Positions 17,410 through 25,047 of a stretch of 45,962 nucleotides of DNA are shown one piece after another (position 1 is the stretch's first letter; each line of letters starts with the position of its first letter). The stretch lies in IMG/VR virus record IMGVR_UViG_3300036806_000238, positions 1-45,962 of that record. One strand, given 5' to 3'. The DNA is from a virus. Both the position numbers and the translations under genes were made by a program. The notes beneath the pieces were generated by a model. The model was not told the origin of the DNA. It was given only the letters and a program-made list of their open reading frames with translations, and ran no database searches.

Positions 17410-17740
17410 GCACGCTCGTGCAGAACTAGCAAGGATCTATTCCGATATGGAAGATCCTTTTGTTGTCAACCTTATATCAACCATTGAACAATTTTTTCAA
17501 TTTGGCCACAGTGGTGGAAGTGCTTCTATAGCCATTGATTGGCTTGCTAAGCTTTTGAAGCATGAAAATTTAACACCTTTGACGACTGCCTCCAGTGAAT
17601 GGGAAGATCGCTCTTCTATTAGTGGATATCCTCTATGGCAAAATAATAGAAATTCAAAAGCTTTTAGTGACGATGCAGGTCGAACACATTGGTATATTGA
17701 AGATCCCGAATATAAAACATATATAACGGATCAAGCATGA
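17399..17740 (+). CDS. conserved actinophage hypothetical protein
   Basis: 113 residues. The pattern FGHSGGSASIAIDWLAKLL, LTPLTTASSEWEDRS and GYPLWQNNRNSKAFSDDAG is one I associate with a widespread small actinophage protein of unknown role. It has a helical N-half and a beta C-half (THWYIEDPEYKTY). Confidence 0.75.
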   Translation: MHVEHARAELARIYSDMEDPFVVNLISTIEQFFQFGHSGGSASIAIDWLAKLLKHENLTPLTTASSEWEDRSSISGYPLWQNNRNSKAFSDDAGRTHWYIEDPEYKTYITDQA

Positions 17741-17955
17741 ATCTATTGACAGAATTAGAAGAAGCAACCGTGACTAAGCTAGGAAATATCGCAGGAGATT
17801 TTTCAGAAATAATAGGAACTGGCTTGACAAGAAAAGAAGATTATCGAGAAGTTGTATTTTTAATACATCAATTGCAGAACATTATTATGGCGCAAGCGGC
17901 TGGAAGAGCATATCCTGCCAAATATAGACTTTTAGGAGAAATAATTAATGCGTAA
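17737..17955 (+). CDS. small hypothetical protein
   Basis: 72 residues (MNLLTELEEATVTKLGNIAG), helical, ATGA overlap with the upstream gene and an 8-base overlap with the exonuclease. Not recognised. Confidence 0.68.
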   Translation: MNLLTELEEATVTKLGNIAGDFSEIIGTGLTRKEDYREVVFLIHQLQNIIMAQAAGRAYPAKYRLLGEIINA

Positions 17956-18481
17956 ACAAATTGTTGTTGATGTTGAAACAAATGGTCTAGACATAGCTAA
18001 GCATGACATAGTTGAAATAGCATGGTATGACCTTTCTACTGACGAATATGGTTCTTTTATACCTATTCACGACCCATATAAAATTTTAGCAAAGGCAGAT
18101 CTTTTCGCCTTGCAGATCAACAAGTATGTTGATAGAATAGCTTTGGCTACTCAAGATTCGGATCTAATCGAGTATAATAAATTTCTTGAACGTATTGCTG
18201 ACAATACTATAGCTGGCTCCAATCCGGCTTTTGATGCAATGTTTATTAGAAAAATGATCAATACGTACATTAAAAATGGTGATAAAGCTAACTCTACTTG
18301 GCATCATAGATTATTTGATCTTTCTTCGTATGCTATGGGTATATTAGATTTGGAAGAATTGCCGGGATTGCACAAGGTATGTGAATTATTAGAAATAGTT
18401 AATGAATCCGAGCATAGTGCCATGGGTGATGTCAAGGCAACCGTACAATGTTTTAGAAAATTAAAAGAAATGAAAGGATAA
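17948..18481 (+). CDS. DnaQ-like 3'-5' exonuclease (DEDDh)
   Basis: 177 residues. Exo I VVDVETNGLD (Asp and Glu), Exo II NPAFDAMFIRKM (Asp) and Exo III EHSAMGDVKATV (His and Asp) give a complete DEDDh metal site. Stand-alone proofreading or DNA-degrading activity is expected; it may support the phage replisome or degrade host nucleic acid. Confidence 0.88.
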   Translation: MRKQIVVDVETNGLDIAKHDIVEIAWYDLSTDEYGSFIPIHDPYKILAKADLFALQINKYVDRIALATQDSDLIEYNKFLERIADNTIAGSNPAFDAMFIRKMINTYIKNGDKANSTWHHRLFDLSSYAMGILDLEELPGLHKVCELLEIVNESEHSAMGDVKATVQCFRKLKEMKG

Positions 18482-18483
18482 AA

Positions 18484-18726
18484 GTGAATGATTACGAAGT
18501 AAGTAGCGCATTAACTGCTAGAATTGAAAATGAAGGAACTTTTCATGTTCCACATGGCAATCAAGTAGAACGCTATGAAGGAATTAGACAATATATTACA
18601 GAAGTAAAGCATTTTATAACAAGAAATACCCCGCCTAGTAGAGAACAATCTAGTTCTTTGACGGCTCTAGATGAAGCAACTTTCTGGGCAAATGCAGCAA
18701 TAGCAAGAAATGAAAAGGAGGCATAA
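18484..18726 (+). CDS. acb2: Acb2/Tad1-hairpin family protein: cyclic-oligonucleotide sponge
   Basis: 80 residues, GTG start with AAAGGAT upstream. The diagnostic pattern is complete: FHVPHGNQVERYEGIRQYI, TPPSREQSSSLTAL, then DEATFWANAAIARNE. This is the helical-hairpin family of anti-CBASS protein 2, small hexamers known in other phages to sequester cyclic di- and trinucleotides and so block CBASS-type signalling. Its place in an early operon beside thyX fits a counter-defence gene. The family call is strong; binding here is inferred. Confidence 0.85.
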   Translation: MNDYEVSSALTARIENEGTFHVPHGNQVERYEGIRQYITEVKHFITRNTPPSREQSSSLTALDEATFWANAAIARNEKEA

Positions 18727-19002
18727 ATGACACTTTATATATTAAAACCACCAATATATGATGCCATACAATGGGATGGTACAAATGATCAAACAATAAT
18801 TGATTTTGTAGGAACTAATTCTAATGCTGAAAGTAGATTCCGCTCCCCCATTGATGAAACACCTGGTCTTTTATGGAATGACGACCAGGGCGGCTATTGG
18901 CAAACATGCACTGTAAATGACTGGATTACTATGGTGCCTGGTGGAAGTTATCAAAATTATGATCCAGTCTTTTTCGATGCAACTTTTGAATTGGCAGAAT
19001 GA
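18727..19002 (+). CDS. conserved small phage protein
   Basis: 91 residues (MTLYILKPPIYDAIQWDGTN ... NDWITMVPGGSYQNYDPVFF). The AIQWDG and DWI..VPGG..Y blocks recur in many small phage proteins of unknown role that I recall but cannot name precisely. It starts right after the acb2 stop and its end overlaps thyX. Confidence 0.7.
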   Translation: MTLYILKPPIYDAIQWDGTNDQTIIDFVGTNSNAESRFRSPIDETPGLLWNDDQGGYWQTCTVNDWITMVPGGSYQNYDPVFFDATFELAE

Positions 19003-19691
19003 TGATTGATGTTTTAGACAAAGGATTCGTTAAGGTCATAGACCACATGGGATCTGACCTTAGTGCTACAAAAGCAGCGCGAGCAAGTTTTGCTAAAGAT
19101 TCTCCTGAATGGAACGCCAAAGAAGAAAAACTCTTGGCGTTCCTTCTTCGGGAAAAACATATGTCATGTTTTCGGCACGCTACTATTACCTACCAGGTTA
19201 AAGCACCCCTTTTCGTGACAAATCAGTGGTACAAGTATTCGGTAGCAAGTACAATGCGTGCTGAACAATTTGGTTGGAATGAAATGTCAAAAAGGTACGT
19301 TACGGCTGAACCAGAATTTTATGTTCCTGCTAATACTGCTTGGCGTTCGATGCCAGCTAATAAAAAGCAAGGCTCTGGTGTGTCTCTTAGCCCTCAAATA
19401 GGTGCGTATCTATCAAAGACTCTAACAGAATTTTGTGCCAATGGACAAGAACTATACCAGGCTGCTGAAGAAATGGGCGTAGCCACTGAACAGGCTAGAC
19501 TCTTTATACCTGCCTATGCAATGTATACACAATTTCAATGGACCACTTCTTTAGCTACCGTTATACATTTTTTGGAAGAACGTTTGGCACATGACGCACA
19601 AGCAGAAATCAGACAATATGCTCAGGCTGTCCTAGACTTGACATCTCCCTTGTTCCCTGCTACCTTTAAGCTTCTAGACTTGGGAGAATAG
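18999..19691 (+). CDS. thyX: flavin-dependent thymidylate synthase ThyX
   Basis: 230 residues. Uses FAD, NADPH and methylene-tetrahydrofolate to make dTMP. HMSCFRHATITYQVKAPLFV, QWYKYSVAS, WNEMSKRYV, EPEFYVP, KQGSG and the C-terminal FLEERLAHDAQAEIRQYAQA identify it. The classic RHRx7S signature is altered: the first part reads WYKYS where phage homologues usually keep WYKH, with a stretched gap to NEMSKRY. The start ATGATG overlaps the previous stop. Works with NrdJ in nucleotide supply. Confidence 0.92.
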   Translation: MMIDVLDKGFVKVIDHMGSDLSATKAARASFAKDSPEWNAKEEKLLAFLLREKHMSCFRHATITYQVKAPLFVTNQWYKYSVASTMRAEQFGWNEMSKRYVTAEPEFYVPANTAWRSMPANKKQGSGVSLSPQIGAYLSKTLTEFCANGQELYQAAEEMGVATEQARLFIPAYAMYTQFQWTTSLATVIHFLEERLAHDAQAEIRQYAQAVLDLTSPLFPATFKLLDLGE

Positions 19692-19907
19692 ATGTATTCA
19701 AATTTTGAATTACCTGGTGAAAAAATGCATGTACGCTTAATTAATTCTACAAAGACACGTTTGATTACTTGCGAAGCTTTTCAAATAGAAGTTGAACAAG
19801 AAGTACAATATAGCGACTTAATAACGTACGGAGTTATTATGCCTATGCAAAAAAGAATTAGGATAAATCTTGATGGTATTACAAATTTCAAAGTCAGAAC
19901 ACGATGA
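19692..19907 (+). CDS. small beta-rich hypothetical protein
   Basis: 71 residues (MYSNFELPGEKMHVRLINST), mostly strands, directly after the thyX stop and overlapping the next gene by ATGA. Not recognised. Confidence 0.65.
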   Translation: MYSNFELPGEKMHVRLINSTKTRLITCEAFQIEVEQEVQYSDLITYGVIMPMQKRIRINLDGITNFKVRTR

Positions 19908-20038
19908 TGTATCGAGTAGAAGTGTATGTCAATGAAGACTTTGCTAAAGAATTTCTTATTCAAGCTGACGATGCTGACCACGCCGAAGAAATTGTACGCG
20001 GTGTTTTAGATATACAATTGTCAACGGAAGAATTATGA
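19904..20038 (+). CDS. 44-residue hypothetical protein
   Basis: MMYRVEVYVNEDFAKEFLIQ..., a strand followed by an acidic helix (ADDADHAEEIVRGVL). ATGA overlaps at both ends. The layout resembles short domains seen in many phages that follow the YRVEV...ADDADEAE pattern; function unknown. Confidence 0.65.
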   Translation: MMYRVEVYVNEDFAKEFLIQADDADHAEEIVRGVLDIQLSTEEL

Positions 20039-20232
20039 CAGAGTCAATAAAACCAGAAATTGAAGAAGTATTGGGCATGTTGCTCATTACTAACATGCGT
20101 ATGTACGATTCGCTTTTATTGCTTTTAAAGCATTTTGATGCTGAAATAGCACTGCAATTGGATAAAAAACACGAATTGTTTGAATATGTTGGTACGTTAC
20201 CATTCGTAGAAAAGGACCCCGAAAATGCTTGA
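20035..20232 (+). CDS. small helical hypothetical protein
   Basis: 65 residues (MTESIKPEIEEVLGMLLITN), all-helical. ATGA overlap upstream and an 8-base overlap downstream. Not recognised. Confidence 0.62.
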   Translation: MTESIKPEIEEVLGMLLITNMRMYDSLLLLLKHFDAEIALQLDKKHELFEYVGTLPFVEKDPENA

Positions 20233-20344
20233 AAAGTACTTGAAAATTTTCAAACATTCAGTTGAAATTGTATTTGATGCTTTAATGGAAGCAGCCGAAG
20301 AAATTGAAAACTTTATAGAAGGATTAGAAGATGCTCCTAAATAA
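20225..20344 (+). CDS. 39-residue acidic helical protein
   Basis: MLEKYLKIFKHSVEIVFDAL followed by a Glu-rich helix. It overlaps both neighbours out of frame. The amphipathic pattern suggests a partner- or membrane-binding helix; no family. Confidence 0.55.
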   Translation: MLEKYLKIFKHSVEIVFDALMEAAEEIENFIEGLEDAPK

Positions 20345-20639
20345 AAAAGAAGCTTATAAAACTAGTAGTGGTGAATTTATATGGTTATTTAGCCATGAAA
20401 TATATGGAGAGACATTTTATATAGCCAACGCCGAAAATATAAGTCAAGTTTCTTCTGCGCTTTATGAATATAGCTTAGCTCATTCATTAGTTGATCCAGA
20501 TAGCGATTTATGGTTTAATGAAGAGCAGCTTACTAGATGCACAACAAAGAGAAACTTTATAGAAGATATCCTTAACCCAGGTTGTATTAGAGAAGCTGTT
20601 TTAGGTGCAACAATACCAGTATGGCAAGTGTCTATATGA
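20331..20639 (+). CDS. hypothetical protein
   Basis: 102 residues (MLLNKKEAYKTSSGEFIWLF). Overlaps the upstream gene by 14 bases and the exonuclease downstream by ATGA. Not recognised. Confidence 0.62.
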   Translation: MLLNKKEAYKTSSGEFIWLFSHEIYGETFYIANAENISQVSSALYEYSLAHSLVDPDSDLWFNEEQLTRCTTKRNFIEDILNPGCIREAVLGATIPVWQVSI

Positions 20640-21136
20640 AGTATTTCTATGACCTAGAGTTCCATGATGATGGTGAACGCATTATACCTATTAGCTTAGG
20701 TATGCAATCAGAAGACAATCGAGAACTATATAAAATAAACCTAGATTATTTTGAAGGTATGAAAATAGGGCTTTATCAACCTAATCAATTTGTTATATAC
20801 AATGTCCTTCCTTTAATTACAGACACTGATAAAGCATTATTTGGCATTGAGCATTCTGCTTTCAAAAAAGCTATTTACACTTTTATTACTGACAATGGCC
20901 GGTATAAAAACTACGGTAAAGTAGAATTATGGGGTTACTTCGCAGCATATGACCATGTTGCTTTGTCACAATTCTTTGGACGTATGGTAGATTTACCAGA
21001 ACCTATGCCCATGTATACTAACGAAACAATGCAATTGCCCAATAGGCATAAACCCAAACCTGCGCGAATAACACCAGAGCATCACGCTCTATGGGACGCT
21101 AAATATCAAAGACAACTATGGGAAAGGTGGAAATGA
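20636..21136 (+). CDS. RNase AS-like (Rv2179c) 3'-5' exoribonuclease
   Basis: 166 residues from ATG 20636, chosen because the family begins MRYFYDTEF and here MKYFYDLEFHDDGERI follows an ATGA overlap. It has the first Asp and Glu (DLEF), LWGYFAAYDHVALSQFFG and the closing HHALWDAKYQRQLW (His...Asp), a DEDDh site. The mycobacterial relative trims adenylate-rich RNA. It may process or degrade host transcripts. Confidence 0.82.
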   Translation: MKYFYDLEFHDDGERIIPISLGMQSEDNRELYKINLDYFEGMKIGLYQPNQFVIYNVLPLITDTDKALFGIEHSAFKKAIYTFITDNGRYKNYGKVELWGYFAAYDHVALSQFFGRMVDLPEPMPMYTNETMQLPNRHKPKPARITPEHHALWDAKYQRQLWERWK

Positions 21137-21369
21137 TTAGCGACGATACAAAAGATTTGATCAGTAAGTTGCAATCTAATCAAGAATTGTTTGCCAACAT
21201 TATTAAAGTACTTGTTGACCATGTAATAGGGACTGGACGTGCTGGCGAAACTAATGATCTTAATATTACCTCAGAAATGCTCAAAGCTAATGCACAACGT
21301 ACACTTACTATTAGCTATAATTCAGCTACCGCTATGCATAATATAGAATTGGGGCCTCGAAATGACTGA
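21133..21369 (+). CDS. small hypothetical protein
   Basis: 78 residues from ATG 21133 (MISDDTKDLISKLQSNQELF), overlapping the exonuclease stop by ATGA; AAAGGTGG supplies a ribosome site. Helical. Not recognised. Confidence 0.65.
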   Translation: MISDDTKDLISKLQSNQELFANIIKVLVDHVIGTGRAGETNDLNITSEMLKANAQRTLTISYNSATAMHNIELGPRND

Positions 21370-21508
21370 AGAACAAGCAGCTAAAATTATAGAATTACTA
21401 GAAAAACTTATAAACGTACAAAACACCCACATCCATTACCATTTTTCTAATGGTGGTATGGATGTTAGACCACCTTATTACACCTATGAGGTGCAGCGCT
21501 ATGGCTGA
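21362..21508 (+). CDS. 48-residue hypothetical protein
   Basis: MTEEQAAKIIELLEKLINVQ then HIHYHFSNGG: a helix followed by a His-rich strand. Overlaps both neighbours by 8 bases. The arrangement resembles small phage membrane or holin-associated proteins but lacks a clear hydrophobic span. Confidence 0.6.
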   Translation: MTEEQAAKIIELLEKLINVQNTHIHYHFSNGGMDVRPPYYTYEVQRYG

Positions 21509-22145
21509 AATCAAAGCTAGTATTATAGACAGGCTATATCAACAATACAATGGACACGCTACAAGCTTTAGTGGAACATATGACGGTTTTACCGGTTACA
21601 TCACTGTAGGTTTTGCTGATAGTACGTTCATTGCCATACCTTTTGAATACCATTCTTTAGATGGTAACAACCAGGGTAAAATGGATGTATTTATGCGTGT
21701 CATTAGTCAAGCTGCTGCGCAAGCTATTATACAAAATGCAGCTTTGCATAGCGATAGGCAAGCATTCATTGATAGTGTTTGTAGCTCTGGAAATATTCTT
21801 ACAAGCATTATAGACGCACTACAAAGTGCCTTTAACAACCATAGGCTGCTAATAACTGGCAATTATGATGGCCTACAAGGAACTATGCATATATTGTTTA
21901 GTACGGGAGAAACATATAATGTTAACTTTAGCTACATAGGAGATGTTACTAATAGTTTCATAGAAATATGCCATCGGGCAATAGCATATGCTATTAGCCT
22001 ATATAATGTGGAAAATCCACTAAGCCTGTATAGCATGGTAACTGGTGACTTGCCAGCTAATCAAACAGTATTTACTGTAGATTTAGCGCAACAAAATTTG
22101 TGGGCAACATACACATTATATAGCGAGGTGTATAAAGATATATGA
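21501..22145 (+). CDS. protein made of two internal repeats
   Basis: 214 residues from ATG 21501. Residues ~7-77 and ~102-166 are diverged copies: SIIDRLYQQYNGH / SIIDALQSAFNNH, GTYDGFTGYI / GNYDGLQGTM, IPFEYHS / VNFSYIG, then a helix with RVISQAAAQAI / HRAIAYAISLY. Each copy is helix, beta-hairpins, helix. Function unknown; the duplication suggests a built-in dimer. Confidence 0.7.
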   Translation: MAEIKASIIDRLYQQYNGHATSFSGTYDGFTGYITVGFADSTFIAIPFEYHSLDGNNQGKMDVFMRVISQAAAQAIIQNAALHSDRQAFIDSVCSSGNILTSIIDALQSAFNNHRLLITGNYDGLQGTMHILFSTGETYNVNFSYIGDVTNSFIEICHRAIAYAISLYNVENPLSLYSMVTGDLPANQTVFTVDLAQQNLWATYTLYSEVYKDI

Positions 22146-22321
22146 AATTCAAAATAAAGAATATTAGAATAGGGGATATACTTATGTTTAATGATGGTGA
22201 CATGGAAGTAACTGGAATTGAATATCGTTCTGAATTGATTCATGTACGTGATTCCGTTGCCGATACACATTCCTATTCTTTTAAAGATGTATTAGCTAAT
22301 TGTGCTGGTATAAAGAAATGA
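22142..22321 (+). CDS. 59-residue protein, distant member of the tandem 60-residue family
   Basis: MKFKIKNIRIGDILMFNDGD ... HSYSFKDVLANC. The opening K-x-x-x-I-R-I-G-D pattern, central strands and closing SFKDVL mirror the array at 24648-25584 (GDKY...FSFKEL), suggesting an outlying paralogue. ATGA overlaps at both ends. Confidence 0.65.
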   Translation: MKFKIKNIRIGDILMFNDGDMEVTGIEYRSELIHVRDSVADTHSYSFKDVLANCAGIKK

Positions 22322-22872
22322 AGTTTGAAAGTATACACCATGAAGAAAACAAGTTCTTTATACTAGCAGATTTTGATGAAGAATTAAAAGCTGGCATAAT
22401 AGTTCCTTTGACGTGCAAAATAGAAGAATTACGTATGCAGCACGGCGCTGTAATAGAAATATATATCAACAGCGACGGAGGAGATGGTAGCCTTGCTGTG
22501 CATATAATTCATTTGTTAGAATTAGCACAGCAATATGGAATTACTGTACGTACTATAGTTATGCGTGACGCTTTTTCTGCCGGGTCTTTAGTGGCTGTTG
22601 CGGGCACTCCTGGCGAAAGGTACATTAGTAGCTATGGCGAGCACTTGATACATTATGGCCAAAGTTATAATCCTGGCTATAGGTCGCCCTTGCAAACAGA
22701 TAGAGCAGCAGCCCGCACAAAACGCTGGTTTGGTAATATGCTTGATCACTATAAGAAATATGCCGCTATTCCTGATCTTGAAAAGGTAATGGCAGATGAC
22801 AATTTCTTTATCCCAGCGAAGAAATGTATTCAATGGAAGTTAGCAGACAAGGATATCTTAAAACTATGCTAG
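22318..22872 (+). CDS. ClpP-like serine protease
   Basis: 184 residues from ATG 22318. Crotonase-like Clp fold: EIYINSDGGDGSLAVHIIHL, nucleophile in RDAFSAGSLVAVAGTPG, His in YGEHLIHYGQ, Asp near MADDNFFIPAKKCIQWKLAD. The Ser-His-Asp triad is therefore present, although the usual G-x-A-x-S is FSAGS here. Phage ClpP homologues are best known as prohead proteases; this one lies in the early rightward operon far from the capsid genes, so it may instead act on host proteins. Confidence 0.82.
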   Translation: MKFESIHHEENKFFILADFDEELKAGIIVPLTCKIEELRMQHGAVIEIYINSDGGDGSLAVHIIHLLELAQQYGITVRTIVMRDAFSAGSLVAVAGTPGERYISSYGEHLIHYGQSYNPGYRSPLQTDRAAARTKRWFGNMLDHYKKYAAIPDLEKVMADDNFFIPAKKCIQWKLADKDILKLC

Positions 22873-22885
22873 AACAATACTACTA

Positions 22886-23272
22886 ATGTTTGAGCAGCTT
22901 ATAGCACATCTCCTTGGTGACTACTTTTTACAAACTGATTGGATGGCTCAAGCTAAAACTAAACGCTGGTGGCCAGCCATAGCACATGCTTTAAGCTATG
23001 GCTTGCCATTTTTATTTATTACACATGCTTGGCCTGCATTAGTAGTTATTGTGCTTACGCATCTAATAATAGATCATTGGCGTTTAGCTAGGTATGTAAT
23101 ATGGTTCAAGAATTTATTCTCCCCGGCTGCCTATAGATATCCATGGAAGGACTGCAATATAACAGGCTACTACAAAGATCGATCAATTTGGCTTGCTACT
23201 TGGCTTATGATTATTACTGACAACACAATGCATATTATTATTAATTTTCTAGCAATCAAATACTTAGGATGA
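22886..23272 (+). CDS. DUF3307 membrane protein
   Basis: 128 residues. LIAHLLGDYFLQTDWMAQAK, HALSYGLPFLFI, VLTHLIIDHWRLARYVIW and ITDNTMHIIINFLAI match DUF3307. Three to four membrane spans. Conserved Asp and His residues near the membrane suggest an enzyme or channel, but no function is known. Overlaps the next gene by ATGA. Confidence 0.85.
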   Translation: MFEQLIAHLLGDYFLQTDWMAQAKTKRWWPAIAHALSYGLPFLFITHAWPALVVIVLTHLIIDHWRLARYVIWFKNLFSPAAYRYPWKDCNITGYYKDRSIWLATWLMIITDNTMHIIINFLAIKYLG

Positions 23273-23526
23273 CAATGCACATTAAAAAATATATTCCATC
23301 CGTGGAATTAGAAGGACTTACATATACAGGTATTCCTGGCGATGTTGAAGCTTTTACTGCCGGGAAGTTTGAAATAGAAGTAGTAGGTGATGAACACCGC
23401 TTGTCAAAAGCTAGATGGAATGTCTATTCTGTTATAGAAATTGGTGACATCATTATGCACGGAATAACTGGCGAATTCTTCATTGTTAAAAAAGCTAGTG
23501 TAGTGAGTAATTATACATGTTTCTAG
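23269..23526 (+). CDS. hypothetical beta-rich protein
   Basis: 85 residues. YIPSVELEGLTYTGIPGDVE, then VYSVIEIGDIIMHGITGEFF. The GDII...GEFFIV end resembles the small-barrel signature of the tandem array, weakly. Not recognised. Confidence 0.62.
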   Translation: MTMHIKKYIPSVELEGLTYTGIPGDVEAFTAGKFEIEVVGDEHRLSKARWNVYSVIEIGDIIMHGITGEFFIVKKASVVSNYTCF

Positions 23527-23582
23527 CAATAATAATTGTCATAATGCTAGCAGCAATTATATACTTGGGCAGTCGTAGATAG
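23517..23582 (+). CDS. 21-residue single-span membrane micro-protein
   Basis: MFLAIIIVIMLAAIIYLGSR and one more Arg. One hydrophobic helix with a basic end. It overlaps the upstream gene by 10 bases in another frame. Plausible because of the clear membrane pattern and tight packing; weak by length. Confidence 0.5.
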   Translation: MFLAIIIVIMLAAIIYLGSRR

Positions 23583-23602
23583 TATAACTTGAAAGGTTAC
23601 TA

Positions 23603-23890
23603 ATGTTGAAAATGAAAAAAGCTGAACTGCAAAGATTTAAAAGTATTTTTCTAGAAAAAATAGCTACTTTATATTTTGATATTGATTCTTTAGAAATAGA
23701 ATATTGGCGCAGTGAACTTGAATTAGTTCTTTTGCTTGATGGTGCTATTAAATACCGTACATACAAAACAGAAGAAAGCTTCGAACAACAAATTATAGAC
23801 ACATTAATTATTTTTAATAATAACGAACAAGTACGCTTGGATTTTGAAAATAAACTGGAAGAACTATTTGATGCAACGACGTATAGCTAG
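23603..23890 (+). CDS. hypothetical protein
   Basis: 95 residues (MLKMKKAELQRFKSIFLEKI), with GAAAGG upstream. Helical, acidic. The C-terminal end overlaps the next gene by 20 bases. Not recognised. Confidence 0.65.
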   Translation: MLKMKKAELQRFKSIFLEKIATLYFDIDSLEIEYWRSELELVLLLDGAIKYRTYKTEESFEQQIIDTLIIFNNNEQVRLDFENKLEELFDATTYS

Positions 23891-24125
23891 ACAAATAAAA
23901 CGCTTGTGCCGTGCCGCACACATTAGTAGATATATTTATGTAACGAAAGAAGCAGTCCAGGTTAATGCCGATGTAGTGTATTTTCAACCTACTAACACCT
24001 TTATTGGTAGATTAGCTACAGTTTTATTGGAAATACCGGCGACAAAAGAAATGCTTGAAGCACAAAGTAATATTTTACAACAACTTAAAGCTATAGATAC
24101 TACTTTTTGGGACACCAATGGATGA
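23871..24125 (+). CDS. basic hypothetical protein
   Basis: 84 residues from ATG 23871 (MQRRIARQIKRLCRAAHISR), chosen over an upstream in-frame ATG because GGAAGAACT precedes it. The basic N-terminal helix may bind nucleic acid. Not recognised. Confidence 0.6.
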   Translation: MQRRIARQIKRLCRAAHISRYIYVTKEAVQVNADVVYFQPTNTFIGRLATVLLEIPATKEMLEAQSNILQQLKAIDTTFWDTNG

Positions 24126-24324
24126 TCTTCACAGGGCTTTAGCTAGACGGCTCACTTCAATACGTAAAGTCAATAGATGGAACGCTAGAGCTTACCTTAA
24201 AGAAAAGTTAGCTAGGGAAAGCCTAGTAGGAAAATTAGCAAGCACATTAGGTTGGCCGGGCATTAATAAAAATGCTGACTTTGAAATATTATTGCAGCAT
24301 GTCTTGCAGCGGCGACTGACCTAG
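24118..24324 (+). CDS. basic helical hypothetical protein
   Basis: 68 residues (MDDLHRALARRLTSIRKVNR), Arg/Lys-rich helices, 8-base overlap upstream. Not recognised. Confidence 0.6.
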   Translation: MDDLHRALARRLTSIRKVNRWNARAYLKEKLARESLVGKLASTLGWPGINKNADFEILLQHVLQRRLT

Positions 24325-24326
24325 GA

Positions 24327-24404
24327 TTGGCTAAAATAACTATAGCCAGGCTTTCTCAACAATTAGAACAAAACAATATACCCTATTTTGTAGAGGATTT
24401 TTAA
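24327..24404 (+). CDS. candidate 25-residue ORF, TTG start
   Basis: From TTG 24327 (MAKITIARLSQQLEQNNIPY...), ending in a TAATG overlap with the next gene. It fills an otherwise empty gap in a gapless operon, but has no good ribosome site. Confidence 0.3.
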   Translation: MAKITIARLSQQLEQNNIPYFVEDF

Positions 24405-24661
24405 TGGACAATGAAATAGATTCAACAATCTATAGTAGTAGAGCACAAGAACTAGGTATGGACCCAACATGGGTGCATATTTTGCACCTTCCCGGCCCGG
24501 ATACTTGGTATTTGATGTATTATGCAGCTCAAAGTGGTGGAAACAACAATCCCACGGTTTCAGCTCGACCAGCAGATTTTCCGGAATATGCAAGTATTTT
24601 CGATATATGCTACAAATTGTTAGCAGACTATAAAACAAAATATTTAGATGCGCAAGCTTAG
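24404..24661 (+). CDS. hypothetical protein
   Basis: 85 residues (MDNEIDSTIYSSRAQELGMD), TAATG start and a 14-base overlap with the first array gene. Not recognised. Confidence 0.65.
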   Translation: MDNEIDSTIYSSRAQELGMDPTWVHILHLPGPDTWYLMYYAAQSGGNNNPTVSARPADFPEYASIFDICYKLLADYKTKYLDAQA

Positions 24662-24860
24662 CATAGAAGATCTTAAAATAGGGACTAAATTTATATTTCT
24701 AAACGATACTATTGTTTACGAAATAGTTGACATGGACCTTGACGACTGGTATTGTCAAGCTAGGTGGCAGTATACTAGTAACGGAAAAAAGTATGCCATT
24801 AATTACTTTTGTCTATATCAAGAACTGCTTTGTCTAGCATATATAATTGAATTTGAATAG
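24648..24860 (+). CDS. tandem ~60-residue barrel family, member 1
   Basis: 70 residues (MRKLSIEDLKIGTKFIFLND ... NYFCLYQELL). The KIGTKFIF opening, central W...A strand and final aromatic-x-x-x-x-E-L match the following four genes, though this is the most diverged. Proposed fold: small SH3/Tudor-like barrel (inference). Confidence 0.65.
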   Translation: MRKLSIEDLKIGTKFIFLNDTIVYEIVDMDLDDWYCQARWQYTSNGKKYAINYFCLYQELLCLAYIIEFE

Positions 24861-24867
24861 GGAGAAT

Positions 24868-25041
24868 ATGTCTAAAATAAAAATAGGAAATAAATACCTG
24901 GCCAGCAATGGCATTGCTTGGACAGTTGTCAGTATTAATAAATTACTGAGAATTGCTAAATGCCATTCGGATAAAAAACTTCTTGGCGATGACTGGCCTT
25001 TTACATTTAAAGAAATAAATAAAATGAAATTGGTGAAATAA
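24868..25041 (+). CDS. tandem ~60-residue barrel family, member 2
   Basis: 57 residues from ATG 24868 (GGGAGA upstream). MSKIKIGNKYLASNGIAW, TVVSINKLLRIAKC, then FTFKEINKMKLV. Lines up with members 3-5 at K-x-G-(N/D)-(K/R)-Y, W-T-V, I-N-K, C and the closing F-K-E. Confidence 0.68.
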   Translation: MSKIKIGNKYLASNGIAWTVVSINKLLRIAKCHSDKKLLGDDWPFTFKEINKMKLVK

Positions 25042-25047
25042 GATAAT

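Noticed and set aside
22866-22886. Six-codon ORF between the ClpP-like and DUF3307 genes
   Set aside because: Too short to support; probably chance in a TAATG junction.
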